Below the pieces are notes generated by a model. It had not been told where the DNA came from and did no database searches. It saw only the letters and a list, made by a program, of their open reading frames with translations. From positions 186,001 through 250,000 of the forward strand of contig NZ_JARXWI010000003.1 in NCBI RefSeq assembly GCF_029893085.1: a stretch of DNA of 64,000 nucleotides. Reading direction: 5' to 3'. The DNA is from Parabacteroides sp. PFB2-10. GTDB lineage: Bacteria; Bacteroidota; Bacteroidia; Bacteroidales; Tannerellaceae. Shown here one piece after another: positions 52,432-62,384 of this stretch (position 1 is its first letter; each line of letters opens with the position of its first letter). A program made the translations under genes and the position numbers.

Positions 52432-55400
52432 TTAGAATGTCACATTAACCCCGAAAGTAAATGAACGAAGGGTTGGATATTTGTCGCGCTGGTCGGAACC
52501 GGCATCCATAATGGTCGAACCGCCGCTGCGACGGCTGGAAATCCTAACTTCGGGATCGAGTCCTGAATAACTTGTGATAGTTAACAGGTTCTGGGTCGCC
52601 GCATAAACACGCAATCTGTTGATATATTTTGACTTCAGATTGAACGAGTAACCAAGGGTCACATTATCGATCTTCCAGTAACTACCATCCTCCACATAGT
52701 GGCTGACATATGACTGCGCACTGGTCAAGATATGGCTCTCGCCGGTGGGTTGTCCGGTGGCTACGTCCACTACAGGATGCAGGTCAAACGCGCTGTTCAA
52801 CGAGTTGTAGAGGGTACCTGCATTGGCATAGAACATCTCCTGATAGTTGAGGATCTTTTGGCCGAACGCGCCACGCATATTGATCGACAGGTCGAGGTTC
52901 TTCCAGTAGATCGTATTGTTCCAGTTTAGGTAATGTTTGGGAATACCATTACCTAAGATCTGCTTGTCATCATTATTGGCTTCTTCCGCCAAACCATAAT
53001 AACGTTCTGTAATGTTCCCGTTTTCATCTTTTTTCAAACGTTCTACTACCCATTTACCGTCTTTGTCGACACCGACCGATTTCCAACCATAGAAGTTACC
53101 GATGGGATTGCCTACCTGCACCCGGTGAGTGTATTGCTGAACAGGTTCACCCGTATGTCCTGTGTCGAAATAGTCGACGGTCATCTTAAACTCCTCATTA
53201 TCGATGGAAACAAGTTTGTTCTTGTTGGTGGAATAAGACATGTTCGTTCTCCATCGGAACTCCTTCGTCTGAACCGGAACAGCGTTTATCATAATCTCGA
53301 ACCCACTATTGGTCATCTCACCTACGTTGGCTCTGAGGCTTCCGGTTTGGTAAGGAGGAGAAGGTACGCTGTAGTTGTAGAGCAGGTCTTTGGTGTCGCG
53401 TTTATACAAGTCAATGGCACCACCCAGACGGCCTTTAAACAGGTCGAAGTCAACTCCCAGATTATATTCATTTTTCTTTTCCCAGCGCAAATTGGGGTTC
53501 GCGTTACGCACAGGTCCCAACTGGTTGATCCATTTGCCCTGATAGAGGAAATACTCGCTGTAGCCTACTGAAGCCAAAGCCTGGTAGTTGCTGCCTGCGT
53601 CGGTACCTGTGACACCGAACCCTAAACGCAGTTTCAATAGGTTGATCCAGGAGTATTCTTTCATAAAGCCTTCCTGATCCAGACGCCAACCGGCCGAGAT
53701 ACTGGGGAAATTACCCCATTTGCTGTCTTTACCGAAGCGAGACGAACCTTCGTGACGCAGGGAAACCATCAAAAGATAACGGTTGTCATAGTTGTAGGTC
53801 GCGCGGGCGAACAAACCGATCAACTTGTTAGAGCTTTTACTGGAACTCATAGGCGATGTGATGATACCCTCTTTCACACCGAGACCGGCATCCAGGTTGT
53901 TCCAAAGGTAGGCGTCGGTAGGGTATCTGGAGTTGTTAGCCGAGAAATATTCGTACGTATAGTCATAGTAGGAATAACCGGCGACTGCGCCAATAGTATG
54001 TTTGCCAAAAGTCTGATTCCAGGTGCCGATAAGTTCGAGCTGATTGCTCACCGAATTATTGGTGCTACGGGAAGCTGCTCCGTTCGTGCTACCTTCTGTT
54101 GAACTCGCGGCCAAACGGGTGGTATAACTACCGGTAATTTGGTTATTATTCGTACGCGAGTAGGTCATCTTTAAGGAGAGGCTTTCTATCGGACGGAAAT
54201 CCAACGAGCCATTGAAACGCAGACCTCGGGTACGCACTTCACCTTTCTGTTCGTTGACAATCGACACGGGGTTATCATAGAAGTAGATCGGACGTTCCAA
54301 ATAGATACTGTTCGGAGTCTCATCCCAAACTGCTTCGCCTGTGCCATAGTTCGGATTGTAAACCGGCTGCGTTGGGTTCTGAATAAGGGCATAACGGTAG
54401 ATATCCGTATTGAAATCGCGGCTTCGTAGACGCTCGTCGGCGATAACCGAAGCGGTAGAGATCAACTTATCGTCGAACATACGGTGAACAAACTCAAAGC
54501 GACCACGCGTGGTTTCCGTCTCCATCGTTTTCATGGTTCCCTGATTTTTGGCATAAGTAAGGTTAGCTATAATGCTGGTATTTTTGCCACCTCCACGGAA
54601 GGTAAGATCGTGGTTATGCACAAAGCCGGTGCGAGAAATCTCATCCAACCAGTCTGTATCATAGCCAAAATCCCTATCATTCGCACCAATAAAACTATAT
54701 CCTTCGTCCCAACGCTGACGAAGATCGGAAGCGTCCATAAAATCGGCCTTTTTGACAAAAGTCTGAGCCGTAACATACCCGTTGTATTCTATGCTCGTAG
54801 GCGCTTCACGACGAGGAGTCTTGGTGGTGATAATGATTACACCATTGGTACCACGTGTACCATAAATAGCCGTTGCTGAACCGTCCTTCAACACATCGAT
54901 CGATTCGATATCCTGCGGAGACACCGTGCTGAAATCGCCCGGAACACCATTAATAAGGATAAGCGGATCCTGAGTCCCGGTTATTGATGAGTTACCGCGA
55001 AGCATAACTGAAGTGCTTTGCGTAGGGTCGCCTGATGCTGTGGATATCTGCAAACCGGCCACCTTACCCTGAATCAACTGCCCGGCATCCACAATAGAGC
55101 CTGTATTAAAGGATTCTGCCTTCACTGTGGCCACCGAACTGGTCACATCCGCTCTCTTCTGTGTACCATACCCAATCACCACCACTTCATCCATCAGCTG
55201 TGAATCTTCCTGCATACGCACATTCACGGTTGGCTGATTTCCAACAGCTACTTCCAATGACTTAAATCCTACATAAGAGAACTGAAGCACCGGATTCGAT
55301 CCGGTCACCGTAAGTGAGAACTTACCGTCCACATCGGTGGTGGTACCATTTGTCGTTCCTTTTTCCACGACATTCACCCCTGTAAGCTCAAACCCTTCTG

Positions 55401-55575
55401 CATCAGTCACTGTACCACGTACTGTTTTTGATTGTTGTTGTACGGACAAGATGCTTTCCTCTTCACCACCACTTGTCGGGCGTGTAAAATCGGATGCACT
55501 CACACTGAACAAGACACTACTGGCCAGAAATAGGATACCCCATCGCCTGCCAGGAAACTTTGTTTTCTTTTCCAT
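52432..55575 (-). CDS. SusC-like TonB-dependent outer-membrane receptor (pair 2)
   Basis: 1047 residues. Signal peptide, then CarboxypepD_reg-like domain (RGTVTDAEGFELTGVNVVEK), TonB-box region (MDEVVVIGYGTQKRADVTSSV), plug (SIDVLKDGSATAIYGTRGTNGVI), and a barrel ending in RSFTFGVNVTF. It is clearly paralogous to SusC1 but not a recent copy. It is first of the genes read away from the HTCS, so it is the most likely direct target of that regulator. An HTCS-style regulator binds within the 1-kb divergent spacer. Confidence 0.94.
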   Translation of the reverse strand: MEKKTKFPGRRWGILFLASSVLFSVSASDFTRPTSGGEEESILSVQQQSKTVRGTVTDAEGFELTGVNVVEKGTTNGTTTDVDGKFSLTVTGSNPVLQFSYVGFKSLEVAVGNQPTVNVRMQEDSQLMDEVVVIGYGTQKRADVTSSVATVKAESFNTGSIVDAGQLIQGKVAGLQISTASGDPTQSTSVMLRGNSSITGTQDPLILINGVPGDFSTVSPQDIESIDVLKDGSATAIYGTRGTNGVIIITTKTPRREAPTSIEYNGYVTAQTFVKKADFMDASDLRQRWDEGYSFIGANDRDFGYDTDWLDEISRTGFVHNHDLTFRGGGKNTSIIANLTYAKNQGTMKTMETETTRGRFEFVHRMFDDKLISTASVIADERLRSRDFNTDIYRYALIQNPTQPVYNPNYGTGEAVWDETPNSIYLERPIYFYDNPVSIVNEQKGEVRTRGLRFNGSLDFRPIESLSLKMTYSRTNNNQITGSYTTRLAASSTEGSTNGAASRSTNNSVSNQLELIGTWNQTFGKHTIGAVAGYSYYDYTYEYFSANNSRYPTDAYLWNNLDAGLGVKEGIITSPMSSSKSSNKLIGLFARATYNYDNRYLLMVSLRHEGSSRFGKDSKWGNFPSISAGWRLDQEGFMKEYSWINLLKLRLGFGVTGTDAGSNYQALASVGYSEYFLYQGKWINQLGPVRNANPNLRWEKKNEYNLGVDFDLFKGRLGGAIDLYKRDTKDLLYNYSVPSPPYQTGSLRANVGEMTNSGFEIMINAVPVQTKEFRWRTNMSYSTNKNKLVSIDNEEFKMTVDYFDTGHTGEPVQQYTHRVQVGNPIGNFYGWKSVGVDKDGKWVVERLKKDENGNITERYYGLAEEANNDDKQILGNGIPKHYLNWNNTIYWKNLDLSINMRGAFGQKILNYQEMFYANAGTLYNSLNSAFDLHPVVDVATGQPTGESHILTSAQSYVSHYVEDGSYWKIDNVTLGYSFNLKSKYINRLRVYAATQNLLTITSYSGLDPEVRISSRRSGGSTIMDAGSDQRDKYPTLRSFTFGVNVTF

Positions 55576-55921
55576 AATTGTAATCAGATTAGATTAAGTG
55601 TTTTTTCACAAGTTGTTATAAAGTGTAAAGGAAAGCAATCTGTTAATTTTTCAGAAATAAAATAGTCCATATAAATACAAAAAACATACAAACACCCAAA
55701 AAATCAATATGCATTTATTTATTTGTGTATCTTATATTTAAGGAACTTTCATTAGACATTATTTCTATTTTTTTGGACTATACATCACTTAATTTTATGA
55801 AACATTCACCAAACGGATTAACATTTTTTGAAAAGCACCCTCTCCTATTCCCCATCTCTTCCAAACATTACATATGTTTATATCCCAATGTAAATCTTCA
55901 ACCATATCGCAGTAATGTAAA

Positions 55922-56098
55922 CAAACATTAAAACACCCATTCCCGCCGAAACCCTCAATTTACGATTTGTAATTTCCGCGGGATTTTGCGCGCAAAAAAG
56001 CGGGACTTCGGAGACAAACTCCCGGGAGAAACACTTTTTAACGTATGGGATTGTAAGCAAAACAGCCGTTTTGCTTACAGTCCGTATTTTAACATTTG
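55922..56098 (-). repeat. Dispersed hairpin repeat, copy C
   Basis: It lies in reverse orientation relative to copies A and B and is very similar over the full length, including the perfect 12-bp stem TGTAAGCAAAAC-GGCT-GTTTTGCTTACA, ATACGTTAAAAA and the CTCCCGGGAG palindrome. The ends (AACATTAAAACA and the complement of TATTTTAACATT) are partly matching inverted repeats. Confidence 0.78.
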
Positions 56099-56173
56099 GG
56101 AGATTGACGTGCGAAAGTGAACGGTGAGATCTTCAAATCGGAAAGAAATTGAAGATACAAGGTATATCAGATC

Positions 56174-56390
56174 AGTATCTAAAAGCTCCCCTTCTTAGAA
56201 AAGAAGGGGGGGACCGCTGCTTGCAGCGGTGGGGTAATTTGAATTCTTTATAAATGTTTTTCCTATTTCTTTGATAGTCACAAATACACAAAACAGAACA
56301 AATGTGTGATTTTTAATACATCAAACTACCCCACCATCGCAAGCGATGGTCCACCCCCTTCTTTTCTAAGAAGGGGAGCTTTTGGATACT
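56174..56390. repeat. 217-bp inverted element with 64-base arms (BIME/REP-like)
   Basis: The arms 56174-56237 and 56327-56390 are near-perfect reverse complements around a 90-bp AT-rich centre. Each arm has two hairpins of its own: CCCCTTCTT-AGAA-AAGAAGGGG, then ACCGCTG-CTTG-CAGCGGT in the left arm. The right arm, read on the other strand, has ACCATCG-CTTG-CGATGGT in the same place, so both strands of the second stem have changed together. Confidence 0.8.
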
Positions 56391-56536
56391 TATTTCGCTA
56401 CTCCTTGAATCTTCACATTTTACATTATATGAATCCCTCCCCAATTCCTATTTCCTTCAAACCTTTAAAAACATGACATGTCGGGTTATTCAGGAAAAAG
56501 TCTTGTTAAAAGATAGGATTTATAGCTGATTTAAGT

Positions 56537-56544
56537 TATTTTTG
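56537..56544 (+). promoter_or_regulatory. -7 box (TATTTTTG) for the HTCS gene
   Basis: Perfect TAnnTTTG, 33 bases before the ATG at 56578. Confidence 0.5.
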
Positions 56545-56577
56545 CAAAAGCGCGAATAATATAGTAATAAAAACCAC

Positions 56578-59500
56578 ATGAGAAAAAGATTCACTTTATT
56601 CCTTTTACTGATTATACCACTATGGGGCCACGGACAATCTGCCAAACTGTATACGGCCGACAGAGAGCTTTCCAGTAGCCTGATTAATAGGGTGTATCAG
56701 GATCGTAATGGGATGATATGGGTTGCTACGGAAGATGGATTGAACCGCTACGACGGTGCCAAGTTTACCATCTATCGACATGAGTCGGGGAATGTTCATT
56801 CGTTGATGCACAACTATGTCAATTTTATCGCAGAGGATTCGAAAGGGCATCTGGTGGTAGGAACCTATAGTGGGGTGCAGATGTATGATCCGGAGCTTGA
56901 CCGCTTTACTCCCCCTGCGACATGGGAACACGGGGGAACGTTCGAGGGGAATGTGACCGACTTTCTGGAGCGTAAAAATGGTGAAGTATGGCTTTCAGGT
57001 AACGCCTTGTGCGGGTTAATCATCCATGACGACCGTTTGTTTGTGCGGCGGCTTTCTCTGCCTATCCCAACCTCTATGGTGGGTACGCTTATTGAAGACC
57101 GGAACTATACCCTTTGGATGATGCGGGGCGAAGAAGGGATCTACCGGATGGATGCCGACAACCAAATAAGACAGTATACGAATCTCAATGCTTCCAGTAT
57201 ATGTGAAGATCAAAACGGCGATATCTATGCCTCTACCATGGGCAACGGCTTGTTTAAGTATGACGTGGATACGGATAGTTTCGTGAACATCTCGAGTCGC
57301 GAACAACTGAACCTGCCGGTTAAAACCCTTTATTCGAACAGCCAGAACGAACTCTATATGGGAACCGATGGAAAAGGCATTAAAATCTTTATCAGCCGGA
57401 CGTTGCAAATAATAAACTATGACTTCGATAATACCTATTTTGACTCCAAAACCTCCAAAGTACATGCTATATTGAAAGATAATGCAGGCAATTTATGGCT
57501 TGGTGTCTACCAGAAAGGATTGATGAAGATTCCGCAACAACCCAATAGTTTTAAGTATATGGGGTATAAATCCATTGATAAGAATATTGTCGGTTCCAAT
57601 TGCATCACGGCTCTTTTTAAAGATCATGAAGGTGTTATGTGGGTAGGCACCGACAACGATGGTATTTATGGGGTTACGGAAAACGGAAAACAAAAAGTGC
57701 ATTACAAGATAACTGACAGCCCCTTTTCTGTGCCTTCTACCGTATTTAGCCTGTATGAGGATTCGAAACACAACCTGTGGTGCGGATCGTTTCTCAACGG
57801 CATGGGCAAGTTAGACAAAGAGACTGGGTTGTGTACGTACCGGAAAGACCTGTTGGATCACGATGGCAAACGCGTACCGCGCGTATATGACTTTGCTGAA
57901 GATAATGATCAGAGGCTCTGGATCGCCACCATGGGTAGCGGCTTGTTCTATTATGATCTGAAGACCGACCGGATCGTGTACAATAGGAAAATGAATGCGG
58001 GCATCAATACCTGGGTTACCTGTTTGAGGCATTCAAAGGATAATATCATTTATGCGGGCACATACGATGGTTTATACAGCATCATTCCGGATGCCGAAGA
58101 ACCTAAGATTCAGAAGATGCTGGTCAAACAGATCATTCATTCCATCTTTGAAGACCACCAGGGGATTATCTGGATAGGAAGTGCTGAAGGACTTTTCAAA
58201 TGGGATCCCCAGACGCAGCGAATGAGTTCATACACCACAGCCGACGGCTTGCCGAGTAATGCTATTTACGCTATTCAGGAAGACGAACAGCACAATGTAT
58301 GGATAAGTACCAATGAGGGACTTTCAAAACTATATCCGGAGAGTCAGCAGTTTTTCAACTACTATGTAGGTGATGGCTTGCAGGGGAATGAATTTAGTAA
58401 AAATGCCTCCTTTAAGGATAATAAAGGCAACATCTGGTTTGGCGGAATGAATGGTATAACCTATTTCAATCCGTGGGAAATAATTAATCCGGCGAAGAAA
58501 TGGACCGTACGCATTACGGACTTCTACTTACATAATCAACCGGTCAGAAAGGGGATGTTGAGTGATGGGCATGATATTATTGATGCTCCGGTGTTCGAAG
58601 CAGAAGAATTCCATCTGTCCCATAAAGACAATGCGTTTAGCATTGAGTTCTCGACACAGGAATTGACCGACCCCGAACGAATGACTTACTACTATGCGAT
58701 GAATGACGATGCCTGGGTTGCTTTGTCGGCCGGAACCAACCGGGTTTCATTCAGCAACCTGATACCGGGCACCTACCGCTTCCGCCTGAAAGTGGTGGAC
58801 TATACGATCGAGTCGGATGTAAAAGAGATTATGATCCATATCCGTCCGCCCTGGTGGGCTACGTGGTGGGCCAAACTCCTCTATGTGCTTTTCACCATAG
58901 GTGTCGTAATCGGTATTGCTATGCAGATACGCCATCGCTACCGTATGCGTCAGGAGATGATGCAGCATGTACATGCCGAACAGATCAACGAAGCCAAACT
59001 GCAATTCTTTATCGATATTTCGCATGAAATACGCACACCGATGTCACTTATCATCAGTCCGCTGCAGAAGCTGATGAGTAGCGATACGGACAAGGTGCGC
59101 CAAAAAACCTACCATACGATTTATCATAGTGCCGAACGCATCCTGAAGTTAATGAATCAATTGATGGATATTCGTAAGATCGACAAAAAGCAAATGTCTT
59201 TTGTCTATTATGAAACAGATATTGTGAAATACTTGGATGACCTGTGTGATGCGTTTGCACAGGATGCTTCAAAGAAAAATATCACCTTGACATGCCATCA
59301 TCCGGAGGAAACCGGCGAGCTGTTTTTGTGGGTCGACCCCGGAAGTTTTGATAAGATTATCCTAAACATACTTTCGAATGCGATTAAGTTTACGCCCAAC
59401 CAAGGTCATATCGATGTCTATCTGGCTACGGGTGAGGATAAAGAGGTGGATGGTCCATTGAGCCGGTATGCCGAAATAACCATAGCCGACAATGGTATTG

Positions 59501-60615
59501 GTATTCCTTTGGCGGAAAGAGAGCGGGTGTTCGAACGTTTCTACCAGATACGCAACAATGTGAACAATTCCGGTGTGGGAACAGGTATCGGTCTGCAACT
59601 CACCCGTTCGTTGGTAGAATTGCATCAGGGGGATATCCGTATAGAAAGTAATCCGAACGAGGCACCCGGCACACGTTTCATTATTCGTTTGCCTATGGGA
59701 CGCGACCATTTGCGTGTCGAAGATATAGGGAAAAAGGAGGAAAAAGAAGCTACCGTTTCTTCTCCGGTAGAGGAGATGATAGATCCGGAAGAGATGATGG
59801 ATCAGGAGAGGGAGGCTGTCGGCCGTTCGCGCACGAAAAGCCGCATACTGATTGTGGAAGACGACGAAGAGATACGTCGTTATATCCGTGAAGAATTGTC
59901 GGATGAATTCCATGTACAGGAAAGCAATAACGGAAAGGATGCATTGGAGCTTATATTCAAACGAATGCCCGATCTGGTGATAAGCGATGTGATGATGAAT
60001 GAAATGGATGGTTTTACGCTTTGCCGCAAGATAAAACAGAATGTAAACCTGAATCACATCCCTGTTATTCTCCTTACCGCCAAAACAACGGATGACGACA
60101 ACATAGAAGGGTTAGATACAGGAACTGATGCCTATCTGACAAAACCATTCAATATGGAGATCCTGCGTAAAACGGTGAAGAACCTGATCCGGAGCCGTGA
60201 ACGCCTGCGCAATACCTTTAGCGGGCAACAACACCAGGAGGACAAGTTGCAAAAGATCGATATGCTTTCACCAGACGACAGGCTGATGGAGCGTGTTATG
60301 CGGGTGGTAAATGAGAACCTTTCTAATCCGAACCTGACGGTAACCATGATTTGTAATGAAATAGGCATCAGCCGCGTGCATCTGCACCGTAAGTTGAAGG
60401 AACTGACCAACCAGACAACACGCGACTTTATTCGGAATATGCGCTTAAAGCAAGCGGCGAATCTTTTGTCGGAAAAGCGATATACAATCGCAGAAATAGC
60501 CGAATTGACGGGCTTTTCGGATCCAAACAATTTCTCGACCGTTTTTAAAGAACTGTATGGGGTTCCACCAACGGTTTACATGGAGGAACGCCTAAACGGG
60601 AAAGGGGATGAATAG
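56578..60615 (+). CDS. Hybrid two-component system (HTCS) sensor-regulator
   Basis: 1345 residues. The signal peptide ends near GHGQS. About fourteen periplasmic propeller repeats follow (pattern DRNGMIWVATEDGLNRYD), then a Y_Y_Y domain (residues about 665-755) and one membrane helix (about 762-783). His816 in DISHEIRTP is the phospho-acceptor of HisKA, with ATPase boxes NILSNAIKFT and DNGIGIP. Asp1137 in ISDVMMNEMDGF is in the receiver domain. Residues about 1240-1340 are an AraC-type DNA-binding domain (ISRVHLHRKLKELTNQT, IAEIAELTGFSDPNNFS). It senses a periplasmic oligosaccharide and activates the neighbouring locus. It is divergent from SusC2. Confidence 0.95.
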   Translation: MRKRFTLFLLLIIPLWGHGQSAKLYTADRELSSSLINRVYQDRNGMIWVATEDGLNRYDGAKFTIYRHESGNVHSLMHNYVNFIAEDSKGHLVVGTYSGVQMYDPELDRFTPPATWEHGGTFEGNVTDFLERKNGEVWLSGNALCGLIIHDDRLFVRRLSLPIPTSMVGTLIEDRNYTLWMMRGEEGIYRMDADNQIRQYTNLNASSICEDQNGDIYASTMGNGLFKYDVDTDSFVNISSREQLNLPVKTLYSNSQNELYMGTDGKGIKIFISRTLQIINYDFDNTYFDSKTSKVHAILKDNAGNLWLGVYQKGLMKIPQQPNSFKYMGYKSIDKNIVGSNCITALFKDHEGVMWVGTDNDGIYGVTENGKQKVHYKITDSPFSVPSTVFSLYEDSKHNLWCGSFLNGMGKLDKETGLCTYRKDLLDHDGKRVPRVYDFAEDNDQRLWIATMGSGLFYYDLKTDRIVYNRKMNAGINTWVTCLRHSKDNIIYAGTYDGLYSIIPDAEEPKIQKMLVKQIIHSIFEDHQGIIWIGSAEGLFKWDPQTQRMSSYTTADGLPSNAIYAIQEDEQHNVWISTNEGLSKLYPESQQFFNYYVGDGLQGNEFSKNASFKDNKGNIWFGGMNGITYFNPWEIINPAKKWTVRITDFYLHNQPVRKGMLSDGHDIIDAPVFEAEEFHLSHKDNAFSIEFSTQELTDPERMTYYYAMNDDAWVALSAGTNRVSFSNLIPGTYRFRLKVVDYTIESDVKEIMIHIRPPWWATWWAKLLYVLFTIGVVIGIAMQIRHRYRMRQEMMQHVHAEQINEAKLQFFIDISHEIRTPMSLIISPLQKLMSSDTDKVRQKTYHTIYHSAERILKLMNQLMDIRKIDKKQMSFVYYETDIVKYLDDLCDAFAQDASKKNITLTCHHPEETGELFLWVDPGSFDKIILNILSNAIKFTPNQGHIDVYLATGEDKEVDGPLSRYAEITIADNGIGIPLAERERVFERFYQIRNNVNNSGVGTGIGLQLTRSLVELHQGDIRIESNPNEAPGTRFIIRLPMGRDHLRVEDIGKKEEKEATVSSPVEEMIDPEEMMDQEREAVGRSRTKSRILIVEDDEEIRRYIREELSDEFHVQESNNGKDALELIFKRMPDLVISDVMMNEMDGFTLCRKIKQNVNLNHIPVILLTAKTTDDDNIEGLDTGTDAYLTKPFNMEILRKTVKNLIRSRERLRNTFSGQQHQEDKLQKIDMLSPDDRLMERVMRVVNENLSNPNLTVTMICNEIGISRVHLHRKLKELTNQTTRDFIRNMRLKQAANLLSEKRYTIAEIAELTGFSDPNNFSTVFKELYGVPPTVYMEERLNGKGDE

Positions 60616-60619
60616 AAAC

Positions 60620-60655
60620 AAAAAAAGGAGACTGTTGATTCAGCCTCCTTTTTTT
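60620..60655. terminator. Bidirectional terminator between the HTCS and the double esterase
   Basis: An 11-bp stem (AAAAAAAGGAG with CTCCTTTTTTT) continues inward by CTG/CAG after one mismatch to a six-base loop. The poly-A/T flanks work in both directions between convergent genes. Confidence 0.8.
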
Positions 60656-60670
60656 GTATATGCTTGGAGA

Positions 60671-62367
<1,697 letters not shown>

Positions 62368-62384
62368 AAGTAAGACTATTATTA

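Larger units (their letters stand above)
55576..56577. other. 1-kb divergent control region between SusC2 and the HTCS
   Basis: It holds the SusC2 leader (with a CTATTTTATT block on the minus strand at 55656-55665), AT-rich sequence, a reverse-oriented dispersed hairpin repeat (55922-56098), a long inverted element (56174-56390), and the HTCS promoter (56537-56544). No gene is supported; short frames inside the repeat are spurious. Confidence 0.7.

Noticed and set aside
56174-56390. Possible CRISPR or transposon from the long inverted repeats
   Set aside because: Only two units in opposite orientation, no regular spacers, no cas genes and no transposase frame; a REP/BIME-like element explains it better.
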